Shown: positions 18,323-26,141 of the stretch, one piece after another
How the letters are laid out: each line of letters opens with the position of its first letter
How positions within the stretch are numbered: position 1 is the stretch's first letter
Source of the DNA: Spirochaetaceae bacterium
Lineage (GTDB): Bacteria; Spirochaetota; Spirochaetia; SZUA-6; DRHE01
Length of the DNA stretch: 64,000 nt
Reading direction: 5' to 3'
Assembly: GCA_020353535.1 (NCBI GenBank)
Contig: CP070696.1
Location: forward strand, 3,080,368-3,144,367
Made by a program: the position numbers and the translations under genes
The notes under the pieces: generated by a model
What the model was told of the DNA's origin: nothing
The model's input: only the letters and a program-made list of their open reading frames with translations
Database searches by the model: none

Positions 18323-21321
18323 GTATCTGTTTCAGGCGGTGCTTCCGACGGTTTGAGAATCACGGAGATCCGCTTGCGACCATCCATCTTCACCACCAGC
18401 GGATCGTCGAAGCGCAGGTGAACGAAATGCTCGCTCCTGTGGGCGGCCGGGTAGGAGCGCAGCCACTCCCAGTCGATGAAGTTGGCTCCCGAATTGCAAG
18501 GAATGTCGAAGTAGCCGATATTCATCGAGGTCACATTATGAAAGAAATGCGACCCCAGGGAGGGATCGACCTTGAAATCGGGAAGCTCCGCCTCTACGAT
18601 AATTTTCACGTTGGAGATATGGTTCCACTTCACGGGGATCCCCAGCCAGGGATCCCGGCTGCCCCACCGTCCGGGACCAATGAGGATGTAATGCCGATTC
18701 TCCTGCTTCAGCAAGTTATTCAACTCCTCCAGCTCTCGAGTCATCTCCACTGTAAGGGACTTGTCGAAGCGTTCGGGGTCGACGAAGATCACGTCCCGGA
18801 GTCCGTCAACCCGCCCGTTGCCCATGGCCCGGTCGGAGTACAGCACCAATTCTTCTTTGCCGACCTCCGAGAGGTCCAGGTTGTACTCCTCCAGATCCCC
18901 CAGCAGAGGTTTGATCTGGAGAATGTAGAAGTTGGGTTTTCCATTTGCCGCCGGACTGAGATCCGCGGCAAACTCGATTTCAACGGGCGTGCCCATGGCC
19001 CCTTTTACGAACTCGAGCACCATCTCCAGCACCCCGGCTAGGGGGAAATAATCGTACTTCAAGACGTAGGCGAAGTTCACCACCCGTGGACCTCGAAGAT
19101 CACTCCCAACCTGCAGCCGGTTGTTCTGGACATCCCAGGTGGACGCGCAGTACTGGAGGGTTCCCTGCTCCTCCGCCTCGGCGATGGACAGACGCCTCAG
19201 GGTAGCATCGTCACCCTCGATCAGGTTCACGCGGTTGTCCATCATATCGATCCCGTAAAACTCCTGCTGGCTGAACTCCAGCTGTTCTTCCGGAGAAACG
19301 AAGTCGATCTTGGGGTAGTGAGGGCAGAAGCGAAAGGCCTTCTCCCCGTCGATCACGTACTTGCCCAGTCCGACGCCAACCACTGCGATGCCGTCTTCAG
19401 GTTTGAGGTAGGCCACGGGATAGTAGTTGTAGGACTGGGCGACCCCCGAGAAGTGGGGATAGTAGTACTTCCCATGCCGATTCCCTACCACCTGCTGAAT
19501 TAGAACGGCCATCTTCTCCTCGTCGGTCTTGTAGCTGATGGCATCGAAATAAGCTCGGGCCGATTCGGAGAGGATCGAGGCATAGACCAGCTTGACCGCC
19601 TCCTCCAGGTGCTGCAGTCTGACGCTGAAATCCGGGTGGTTGTTGGGAAGCAGAAAGGTATCGTAGATCCCGGCGAAGGGCTGGGACAGGGAGTCCTCGA
19701 ACATCCCGGAGGAGCGCACCGATAGAGGCCCGTCGGAATACTTGAGAAAACGCCGCAGCTTGTTTCTCAAGCCCGGGGATAGGTCTCCCGCCAGGAAGCG
19801 CCGCTTTACCTCCTGATACGGATCCACCCGAGTAAAAAACTCCCGCAGGCCGTTCTGCTCCACGAAGAAATCGTACTCCTGGGTACCTATCACCGCTGTT
19901 TGGGGAATGCGGATATTCACATCCGAAACAAGCGCGTTGAGATCGCAGTTCTCGATCATCAGGTGCAGGAAAGCCATGCCCCTGCCCTTTCCCCCAAGCG
20001 AACCTTCCCCCAGACGCAGCACGTGATGCACCTCATCGAGCAGGGACTCGTCGAAGGGAACCACCTGACCCCGTGTCTGGTTCTGCTGCACCTGTTCGTG
20101 AACTTCGAGAAGGTGCTGCCGCAGTCCCGCGGTATCGGGGAAGTCACTGACCTTCACGGGCTGCAGCTCCTTTGCGATCTGGATCTCCCCGCGGGCCATG
20201 AGCCAGCCGGAAAAGTGGTTGCGGTTGGCGTGATACACGAGGGATTCATCCGGGACTGTGAACAGCAGATCCTTGAACTCCTCCATGCTCCGAGCTCTGC
20301 CGATGGGTTCACCGTCACGATTGCAGAACACGAAATCTCCAAAGCCGAGGTAACCGGTAACGAAATCCGTCAGCTCCATGGAGAGATTCTCGGAAAGCTT
20401 GTTGATGTAGCTGGCGTTCAGCACCCTGGCGTTGTCGGCGGCCTCAGGATCCGCGGATTGGAGCAGAATGGCCAGGTCTGGAATCCGCTTGCGAACGTAC
20501 TCGATGAGCTTGGCTCCCGCCTGGTCCTCCCGCTTGCCCTGAAGGGGGAACTTCATATCCGTGATCAGGCAGAGCAGGAAATCCTTGTATTCCTCAATGA
20601 TAGCTTGAGCCTCTTCATAACTCTCCGCCATCAACACCTTGGGTCGAGCCCGCATACGCAGCAGCTTCTTGACCTCCACCAGGTGCTCGTCCGTGATGAT
20701 CCTCTGGGTCTGCTTCATGATCTCGGTGTACAGCAGGGGCAGGTACCGGGAGTAGTAGCGAATCGAGTCTTCCACCAGCAGGATCACCCGCACCAGACCG
20801 ATCTTGGTGTCCTTTACCGCGTTTATCTTGTCCTCGATGTACTTGATCATGGCCAGAAAGATCTTCGAATCCCCGTTCCAGACGAAGACCTTGTCCAAAT
20901 AGGCCAGCCGGTCCCTCTTCTCGGCGATCAGGGAGATCTCTGTGTTGTCGTTCAGCAGCAGGAGGATGGGGATGTCCGGGTTTGCCTCCCGGATGCGCCG
21001 GCTCAGCTCGAAGGGGCTGGTCTCGTCGATGCGCATGGTCAGGATAACCATATCGAAGGATCGCCATTTGAGGATCTCGATGGCCTCCTCGCCAAAGCTG
21101 ACGCTGGTGATGCGGGGGGCGGTGGACAGGTTGAGCTGGTGGTACTCTCCGAAGATCTTCTCGGTGAGCTTGTCCTCCTCCTCGAGGATGAAGGCGTCGT
21201 AGATGGTTGCGACCAGCAGGATCTCCCGGACCCGGAACTGCATCAGGTCGTGGTAGATGTCGTTGTCGGTCTTATACCGCCTGACCAGCTCCGACAGCCG
21301 CTGCCTGAATTGTACTTCCAT
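18319..21321 (-). CDS. Double receiver domain protein with PEP-synthase/PPDK-type ATP-grasp domain
   Basis: 1000 residues. The first receiver-like domain (about 31-130) has Thr95 where the phospho-acceptor Asp should be. The second (about 176-320) is intact, with Glu184/Asp185, acceptor Asp255 in LITDMKFP and Lys308. From about 435 a PEP-synthase/pyruvate-phosphate-dikinase N-terminal ATP-binding domain follows: GEGSLGGKGRG 438-448, LSVRSSGMFEDS 533-544, VLIQQVVGN, IGPGRWGSRDP. The phospho-histidine swivel and PEP barrel of true PEP synthase are absent, so it cannot be a normal enzyme of that pathway. It overlaps the histidine kinase by 4 bases and is likely its partner regulator. Related proteins are annotated only as PEP/pyruvate-binding. 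Confidence 0.85.
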   Translation of the reverse strand: MEVQFRQRLSELVRRYKTDNDIYHDLMQFRVREILLVATIYDAFILEEEDKLTEKIFGEYHQLNLSTAPRITSVSFGEEAIEILKWRSFDMVILTMRIDETSPFELSRRIREANPDIPILLLLNDNTEISLIAEKRDRLAYLDKVFVWNGDSKIFLAMIKYIEDKINAVKDTKIGLVRVILLVEDSIRYYSRYLPLLYTEIMKQTQRIITDEHLVEVKKLLRMRARPKVLMAESYEEAQAIIEEYKDFLLCLITDMKFPLQGKREDQAGAKLIEYVRKRIPDLAILLQSADPEAADNARVLNASYINKLSENLSMELTDFVTGYLGFGDFVFCNRDGEPIGRARSMEEFKDLLFTVPDESLVYHANRNHFSGWLMARGEIQIAKELQPVKVSDFPDTAGLRQHLLEVHEQVQQNQTRGQVVPFDESLLDEVHHVLRLGEGSLGGKGRGMAFLHLMIENCDLNALVSDVNIRIPQTAVIGTQEYDFFVEQNGLREFFTRVDPYQEVKRRFLAGDLSPGLRNKLRRFLKYSDGPLSVRSSGMFEDSLSQPFAGIYDTFLLPNNHPDFSVRLQHLEEAVKLVYASILSESARAYFDAISYKTDEEKMAVLIQQVVGNRHGKYYYPHFSGVAQSYNYYPVAYLKPEDGIAVVGVGLGKYVIDGEKAFRFCPHYPKIDFVSPEEQLEFSQQEFYGIDMMDNRVNLIEGDDATLRRLSIAEAEEQGTLQYCASTWDVQNNRLQVGSDLRGPRVVNFAYVLKYDYFPLAGVLEMVLEFVKGAMGTPVEIEFAADLSPAANGKPNFYILQIKPLLGDLEEYNLDLSEVGKEELVLYSDRAMGNGRVDGLRDVIFVDPERFDKSLTVEMTRELEELNNLLKQENRHYILIGPGRWGSRDPWLGIPVKWNHISNVKIIVEAELPDFKVDPSLGSHFFHNVTSMNIGYFDIPCNSGANFIDWEWLRSYPAAHRSEHFVHLRFDDPLVVKMDGRKRISVILKPSEAPPETDT

Positions 21322-21378
21322 TATTGACCAGGATAAACAAAAATGACGCCGCAGCCAATAGGGAGGTGGAAATCGGAT

Positions 21379-22725
21379 CTATACCAGCCCCTGGTCGATC
21401 ATGGAGTCGGCGACCTTCTTGAAACCGGCGATGTTGGCGCCGTTTACGTAGTTTCCCGCCGTTCCGTACTCCTCCGCCGCCTGGCGGCAGGCCCGGTGGA
21501 TGTTGATCATGATGCCGTGCAGCTTGCCGTCAACCTCCTCCCGAGACCAGCTCATGTGCATGCTGTTTTGGGCCATTTCCAGCCCCGAACAGGCCACCCC
21601 GCCGGCGTTGGCCGCCTTGCCCGGACCGAACAAAACACCCTGGGAGATAAGGAATTCGGTGGCCTCCAGGGTCGTAGGCATGTTGGCTCCTTCGGACACG
21701 CAGATGCAGCCCTTCTCTACCAGGGTCTTGGCCTCCTCCAGATCCAGTTCGTTCTGAGTGGCCGAGGGCAGGGCGATCTCCGCCTCGATCAGACCCCAGG
21801 GTCGTTTGCCCTCCACGTATTTGGCCTTCTTGTATTTTTCCGCGTACTCCTTGATTCGGCCGCGGCGGATGTTCTTAAGCTCCATGACGAAGCTCCACTT
21901 CTCCGCATCCACCCCGTCTTCATCCACGATGGTGCCATTGGAATCCGATAGGGTCACCACCTTAGCTCCCAGCTGGTTAAGCTTATGCACCGTGTACTGG
22001 GCCACATTGCCAGAACCGGACACGGCCACGCGCTTGCCCTCGAAGGTCGTGTCTTTGGTCCCCAGCATCTCCTGTGCGAAGTACACGTTCCCGAAGCCGG
22101 TCGCCTCTGGACGGATCAGGCTGCCTCCCCAGTTCAAGCCTTTACCCGTAAACACCCCTTCGAAGAGGTTGCGCAGGCGCTTGTACTGGCCGAACATGTA
22201 GCCGATCTCCCGGCCGCCCACACCGATATCCCCGGCGGGCACGTCCGTGTTGGCGCCGATGTGGCGGAACAGCTCGTTCATGAAGCTCTGGCAGAAGCGC
22301 ATCACCTCTTCATCGCTCTTGCCTTTTGGATCGAAGTCGCTTCCCCCCTTGCCGCCGCCCATGGCCAGGCCGGTCAAACTGTTCTTGAAGATCTGCTCGA
22401 AGCCCAGAAACTTGAGGATGCTCAGGTTCACCGAGGGGTGGAAGCGGATTCCCCCCTTGTAAGGGCCGATGGCGCTGTTGAACTCCACGCGATAGCCCCT
22501 GTTGACATGGTAATCCCCCCGGTCATCCTGCCAGGGAACGCGGAACATGATTATCCGCTCCGGCTCTATGAGCCGCTCCAGAATCGCCGCCTTGCGGTAC
22601 TTCGGATCCCGTTCTACCACAATGTCGAGGGAGCCGAGCACCTCTTGAACCGCCTGCAGGAACTCCTTTTCCCAGGGATAGCGTTTGCTCACCCGCTCGA
22701 TTACATCGTTCACATAACTGCCCAT
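21379..22725 (-). CDS. gdhA: NADP-type glutamate dehydrogenase
   Basis: 448 residues from ATG 22725, the length of hexameric bacterial GdhA. A GTG at 22728 is a possible alternative; GGAGGAGG suits the ATG better. It interconverts 2-oxoglutarate plus ammonia and glutamate. Conserved blocks: [30 protein letters not shown] with the catalytic Lys, [17 protein letters not shown], and the GSGNVAQY dinucleotide motif. A free-standing gene with its own promoter. It provides ammonia assimilation in the cytoplasm. Confidence 0.97.
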   Translation of the reverse strand: MGSYVNDVIERVSKRYPWEKEFLQAVQEVLGSLDIVVERDPKYRKAAILERLIEPERIIMFRVPWQDDRGDYHVNRGYRVEFNSAIGPYKGGIRFHPSVNLSILKFLGFEQIFKNSLTGLAMGGGKGGSDFDPKGKSDEEVMRFCQSFMNELFRHIGANTDVPAGDIGVGGREIGYMFGQYKRLRNLFEGVFTGKGLNWGGSLIRPEATGFGNVYFAQEMLGTKDTTFEGKRVAVSGSGNVAQYTVHKLNQLGAKVVTLSDSNGTIVDEDGVDAEKWSFVMELKNIRRGRIKEYAEKYKKAKYVEGKRPWGLIEAEIALPSATQNELDLEEAKTLVEKGCICVSEGANMPTTLEATEFLISQGVLFGPGKAANAGGVACSGLEMAQNSMHMSWSREEVDGKLHGIMINIHRACRQAAEEYGTAGNYVNGANIAGFKKVADSMIDQGLV

Positions 22726-22747
22726 CACGTCCTCCTCCGTCTATTGC

Positions 22748-22759
22748 TGAAAGCTTTCA
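22748..22759. promoter_or_regulatory. Palindrome TGAAAGCTTTCA in the gdhA leader
   Basis: A perfect 12-base palindrome lies between the predicted gdhA start of transcription and the ribosome site, a position suited to a repressor. No regulator is identified. Confidence 0.3.
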
Positions 22760-22786
22760 AGTAGGCCGATGTCTCTCCGTTTTTCA

Positions 22787-22815
22787 ATTCTAAATCAAAA
22801 TTTCATTTTAAACAA
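22787..22815 (-). promoter_or_regulatory. Sigma70-type promoter for gdhA
   Basis: On the minus strand TTGTTT (22810-22815) and TAGAAT (22787-22792) are spaced by 17 bases in an AT-rich stretch, about 60 bases before the gdhA start. Confidence 0.55.
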
Positions 22816-22906
22816 TACACCGCCGTGAAGAATTGCAAAGATCGAGGCAGTTTGATTCCAAATGGTGAGAAATGAGGGGAGACGTTTTATAACGCGGAGC
22901 CGAGAA

Positions 22907-23659
22907 TCAGCGATCCACGGCGACGATCCGCTCCGCGATCGAGCGAACGTTGCTGCCTAGATTCTCGGGGAGGGATGCACCCCGGGCCACCCGGGTCAGG
23001 ATTTCGTCTATGCCTTCCACGAAGGGTATCGAACCCAGGAGGGGGGTGGCATATTTGTCGGCCAGCCTGCCCGCCTGGGAAGCGCTAGCGGAGCGCGCCA
23101 TATTCTCGATCACTCCGACCAGGGGTACGTTCAGTTCGCTGAGCATAGCCAGCAGCCGCTCCACCACGTGCTGCACCAGGCGGGACGGTGTGGTCACAAC
23201 CAGAAACTCGGGATTGCGCAGATAGCGCAGCACATCGAAGATCTCATCTCCGATGCCCGGCGGCATATCTATCAGCAGAAAATCCAAGGGGTTCCAAATC
23301 GTAATGGCCAGCAGCTCCAGCATGGCCTGGCTGACCTCCGTGCCCCGCAGCGGTACCGCGTGCTCCCGGCTGAATGCGGCGAAGCTCATAAAATCCAAAG
23401 AGGTGTCCCCCGCTCGCAGCGGCTTGATGCCCGATTGTTCTTCGGGGAAGTCCAGGCGGACATCGAGAAGCAGATGGGCTGATGCGCCCTGGAAGTCCAG
23501 ATCCAGAAGGCCGGTTCGATAGCCGTCCTGACCCAGGGCAAGGCTGATCAGGGCGGCACATACGCTCTTGCCTACGCCCCCCTTGGCACTGGATACGGCG
23601 ATGATGCGCTTCACCGGCTCCAGGCGCCTGCCGATCACATCTAGACGGGGATCAATCAC
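22907..23659 (-). CDS. Mrp/MinD-family ATPase, probable ATPase-type HypB partner of HypA
   Basis: 250 residues of the SIMIBI P-loop class. A deviant Walker A with signature Lys is visible in SSAKGGVGKSVCAALI near residues 23-38, a LDLDFQGASAH switch near 53, and IDMPPGIGDEIFDVL (Walker B/switch II) near 128. It starts 2 bases after the hypA stop, so the two are tightly coupled. In Thermococcus the HypA partner HypB is a Mrp/MinD ATPase rather than the usual GTPase; this pair looks the same. Inferred role: ATP-dependent nickel insertion for a [NiFe] enzyme. An iron-sulfur Mrp carrier is the alternative, but no C-terminal CxxC is present. Confidence 0.75.
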   Translation of the reverse strand: MIDPRLDVIGRRLEPVKRIIAVSSAKGGVGKSVCAALISLALGQDGYRTGLLDLDFQGASAHLLLDVRLDFPEEQSGIKPLRAGDTSLDFMSFAAFSREHAVPLRGTEVSQAMLELLAITIWNPLDFLLIDMPPGIGDEIFDVLRYLRNPEFLVVTTPSRLVQHVVERLLAMLSELNVPLVGVIENMARSASASQAGRLADKYATPLLGSIPFVEGIDEILTRVARGASLPENLGSNVRSIAERIVAVDR

Positions 23660-23661
23660 CT

Positions 23662-24078
23662 CTAGCCTTGACGGTTATCTTCGAGGTCTATGGATTGGAT
23701 GCTCACTCCCCTGCCCCGTTCCAGGGTAAAATCGGGGCTGCCGCAGGAAGGACAGCGCATGTACACATGAGCGGCCTCGGGTAGGAAATGAATTGCCTCC
23801 CGTTCCTCCTCCCCCAGGCCGGTATGCTGCTCCAGGAGCCATTCCCTTGTGCACGCGTTGCAGCGGAAGGAAGCTTTCTCGATTTCAAAGTGAAATACGT
23901 CGGAGTCGAACGGCCGCTCACTGAGAAGGTTCTGTAAACCTACGGAGAACACCTCCAATTCGATGTGCTGCAGTTCTCCGATGAGCACCTTCACGGACAA
24001 GACCTTCCTGCGACCGTTCTCCTGGTAGAGGCGATCGACCGTTGAAACCACGGCCTCTGCCAAAGCCCACTCGTGCAT
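23662..24078 (-). CDS. hypA: HypA-like nickel metallochaperone (archaeal type)
   Basis: 138 residues. It begins MHEWALAEAVV; the His2 after Met1 is the nickel ligand of HypA. A zinc ribbon follows, with Cys pairs in FRCNACTREW (near 72-75) and MRCPSCGSPDF (near 109-112). The start MHEWALA and the long insert between the Cys pairs are those of archaeal HypA, whereas most bacterial proteins start MHELSL and are about 115 residues. It follows the winged-helix gene directly (stop-start adjacency) and precedes the ATPase. No hydrogenase genes lie in this window, so its target must be elsewhere. Confidence 0.85.
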   Translation of the reverse strand: MHEWALAEAVVSTVDRLYQENGRRKVLSVKVLIGELQHIELEVFSVGLQNLLSERPFDSDVFHFEIEKASFRCNACTREWLLEQHTGLGEEEREAIHFLPEAAHVYMRCPSCGSPDFTLERGRGVSIQSIDLEDNRQG

Positions 24079-24471
24079 CTATTCTTTCTCGAACCGGGAG
24101 ATGATTTCCGGAAATTCGTAAACGACAAGCCCGCTGTCCTCAACCTCCATGCGGACGTGGGTACCGTCTACCATGCTGTTGATCATCTCTTCAGCCTCTC
24201 TTATGCCCAAATCCGTTTCCAGGACGATATCGGAGACGGTCAATCTGCCTTTATGTTTGTAGGCAGCCCGGAAGATCCGACCTTCGATACTACGGGACTT
24301 CGTAGATGGCGAGGAAGCGAAACCGGTCCTGTCATAGATCTGCCAGCGATCACGGCTGTTGAGCCGGCTCTGGTTGTTGAACAAATCGTTGAAGAAACGC
24401 ATGCCGAAGCGGAAGATTAGAAATATGAACAATGCGGGAAACAATATCCCGAAGGGGAACCAAAAAAACAT
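24079..24471 (-). CDS. Small membrane-anchored winged-helix protein
   Basis: 130 residues from ATG 24471, whose first base pair overlaps the TGA of arsR (TGATG), implying coupled translation; a TTG at 24474 is possible. Residues 2-25 form one hydrophobic segment (FFWFPFGILFPALFIFLIF). A polar linker follows, and residues about 60-125 form a helix-rich domain with IEGRIFRAAYKHKGRLTVSDIVLETDLGIREAEEMINSM as its recognition-like core, similar to winged-helix folds. No named family recognised. Its place between an ArsR regulator and hypA suggests a regulatory or assembly role in the same metal pathway. Confidence 0.7.
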   Translation of the reverse strand: MFFWFPFGILFPALFIFLIFRFGMRFFNDLFNNQSRLNSRDRWQIYDRTGFASSPSTKSRSIEGRIFRAAYKHKGRLTVSDIVLETDLGIREAEEMINSMVDGTHVRMEVEDSGLVVYEFPEIISRFEKE

Positions 24472-24791
24472 CAAGGGCGATCCTTGTACTGAATACTCCT
24501 GATCTTTTGCTTGACCTCGTCAACGGAATCGACCATCGCGGAAACGATGGTCCGCACAAACGGGTCGCATATTCGATACACTCGCTTGTTTCCCTGCACC
24601 TCGGATTTTACGATTCCTCGGCGCTTCAAAACGGCCAGATGCTGGGATACCACCGGTTGAGACTGGTCCAAACAGTTCCAGAGCTCCGACACGCAGGTTT
24701 CCTCGCCCATTTGAATGGCACAGAGAATCTTCAAGCGCAGCGGGTGTCCGCAAGCCTTCATTATTGCTGCCAATTCATCGATCTTTGCCAT
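24471..24791 (-). CDS. ArsR/SmtB-family transcriptional regulator
   Basis: 106 residues with the classic winged helix: LRLKILCAIQMGEETCVSEL, then the recognition helix SQPVVSQHLAVLKRRGIV. Cysteines at 14, 24, 33 and 40 cluster around the alpha3 position where ArsR proteins bind metals or sense thiol oxidation, so a metal or redox signal is likely. First gene of an arsR / membrane wHTH / hypA / ATPase operon. Inverted repeats overlap its promoter, as expected for autoregulation. No clear Shine-Dalgarno before ATG 24791. Confidence 0.88.
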   Translation of the reverse strand: MAKIDELAAIMKACGHPLRLKILCAIQMGEETCVSELWNCLDQSQPVVSQHLAVLKRRGIVKSEVQGNKRVYRICDPFVRTIVSAMVDSVDEVKQKIRSIQYKDRP

Positions 24792-24816
24792 ATTGCTGTA
24801 TTACGATGAGGACATC

Positions 24817-24849
24817 GCAATCTTCCTTTCTAATATAATCAAAGATTGC
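24817..24849. promoter_or_regulatory. Inverted-repeat operator region of the arsR operon
   Basis: GCAATCTT (24817-24824) and AAGATTGC (24842-24849) form perfect 8-bp arms 17 bases apart, enclosing the minus-strand TATATT that could be the -10. A second nested pair, ATATTGC at 24790-24796 and GCAATAT at 24848-24854, surrounds it. Placement fits autoregulation by the ArsR protein. Confidence 0.55.
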
Positions 24850-24960
24850 AATATAGAATAACTCGTTTATAACAAATCTGCAAGCACACCCTCGTTGCTC
24901 CACCCGGGTTGTTGATTGGGTTATTCATTTCCACTATATTTCCTGGAAAAGATGAAAGTC

Positions 24961-26139
24961 ATGAGTTCGATCTACCTCGACTGGGCAGCCACCGCTCCTC
25001 CGGATCCGGAAATCCAAGAACAGATGCAGAAGATCGCCCGGACCATCTACGCCAATCCCGCGGCCATACACAGATTGGGACGCGAAGGAGAAAAATTTCT
25101 CAGCCACTGCCGGCAGCGGATGGCGGATCTGCTGGGCTGCGGCTCGGAGGAACTGGTATTCACCTCCGGCGCCACGGAATCGAACAATATGGTCCTGTTT
25201 TCCCTCCTACACAAAAAGCGGGACCGACGTGTCCTCATCAGTGGAATCGAGCATTCTTCAGTCTATCAACCGGCCCAGACACTGAAGCAACTCGGATTCG
25301 AGGTTGTCCTGGTGCCGGCGGATCGAAGCGGCAGGATCGATCCGAACCGCATCTTCTCTGCCCTCGATGAAAGCACCGTTCTGGTTGCGGTAATGCTTGT
25401 AAACAACGAAACCGGCAGGATTCAGCCCGTCAGGGAAATTTCAGAAGCGGTACAGGATTTCCAAAAACGGAGCGGAAAAAAGGTCCTGCTGCACACGGAT
25501 GCGGTCCAGGCTTTCGGTAAGATTCCCTTCCAGCCTTCGCAGCTCGGCGTGGACAGCGCGGCTTTGAGCGCTCACAAGCTCGCCGGACCAAGGGGCGTGG
25601 GCGCCCTTTTCGTACGAAGCGGACGGATCCAACGGTTCCTCTATAGCGGCGGCGGGCAGGAGTTCGATCTGCGACCCGGAACGGAGAATCTGCCCGGCAT
25701 CGCCGGCTTCGTTTTGGCTGCCGAGAAAGCGATCGGCGGGCTGGAGGAAAACCACCGGCGGGCCGTGGCGGCTATGAGCTCCCTGCTCGAGGAGCTCGCC
25801 GGGATGCCCGAAGTGGTATTGGTACCAGGCGGAGGTGCCTCGGATCGGGCGGTGGATTTCTCTCCGTACATCCTCAATCTCTCGATTCCCCCACTTCCGG
25901 GGGAGGTGTTGGTACGTGTGCTGGAGGAGGAGGGATTCATCGTCTCTACCGGTGCGGCCTGTTCCTCCAAGAAGAAAGATCGGTTCCGGGTATTGGAGAA
26001 TATGGGGATCCCCGGGCAAATTGCTTCCTCTGCCCTACGGGTGTCAACCGGACCAAAGGTGGAACCTGCAGAACTTGAAGCATTCGCCGCGGCGTTGAAG
26101 CGCAGGGTCCCGGAGCTTATGAAGAATATCACAGATTGA
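24961..26139 (+). CDS. Cysteine desulfurase (NifS/IscS family)
   Basis: 392 residues from ATG 24961 (an in-frame ATG at 24952 is possible). PLP enzyme that takes sulfur from cysteine. Visible: YLDWAATAPP start, TSGATESNN near 72, SGIEHSSVY, HTDAVQAFGKIP, the PLP Lys in SALSAHKLAGPRGVGAL near 205, and the sulfur-carrying Cys in STGAACSSKKKD near 330. The stop overlaps the region just before thiI, and the two are surely co-transcribed. As in Bacillus NifZ-ThiI, it most likely supplies sulfur to ThiI for tRNA 4-thiouridine. Confidence 0.93.
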   Translation: MSSIYLDWAATAPPDPEIQEQMQKIARTIYANPAAIHRLGREGEKFLSHCRQRMADLLGCGSEELVFTSGATESNNMVLFSLLHKKRDRRVLISGIEHSSVYQPAQTLKQLGFEVVLVPADRSGRIDPNRIFSALDESTVLVAVMLVNNETGRIQPVREISEAVQDFQKRSGKKVLLHTDAVQAFGKIPFQPSQLGVDSAALSAHKLAGPRGVGALFVRSGRIQRFLYSGGGQEFDLRPGTENLPGIAGFVLAAEKAIGGLEENHRRAVAAMSSLLEELAGMPEVVLVPGGGASDRAVDFSPYILNLSIPPLPGEVLVRVLEEEGFIVSTGAACSSKKKDRFRVLENMGIPGQIASSALRVSTGPKVEPAELEAFAAALKRRVPELMKNITD

Positions 26140-26141
26140 GC

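Noticed and set aside
19900..21327. 475-codon open frame on the plus strand
   Set aside because: Antisense to the receiver/PEP-synthase gene, rich in Leu/Val/Gln repeats from reverse reading, no motifs.
22907..23659. ParA-type plasmid partition protein
   Set aside because: The P-loop fits, but there is no ParB or parS nearby and it is coupled to hypA; Mrp/MinD-type HypB partner is preferred.
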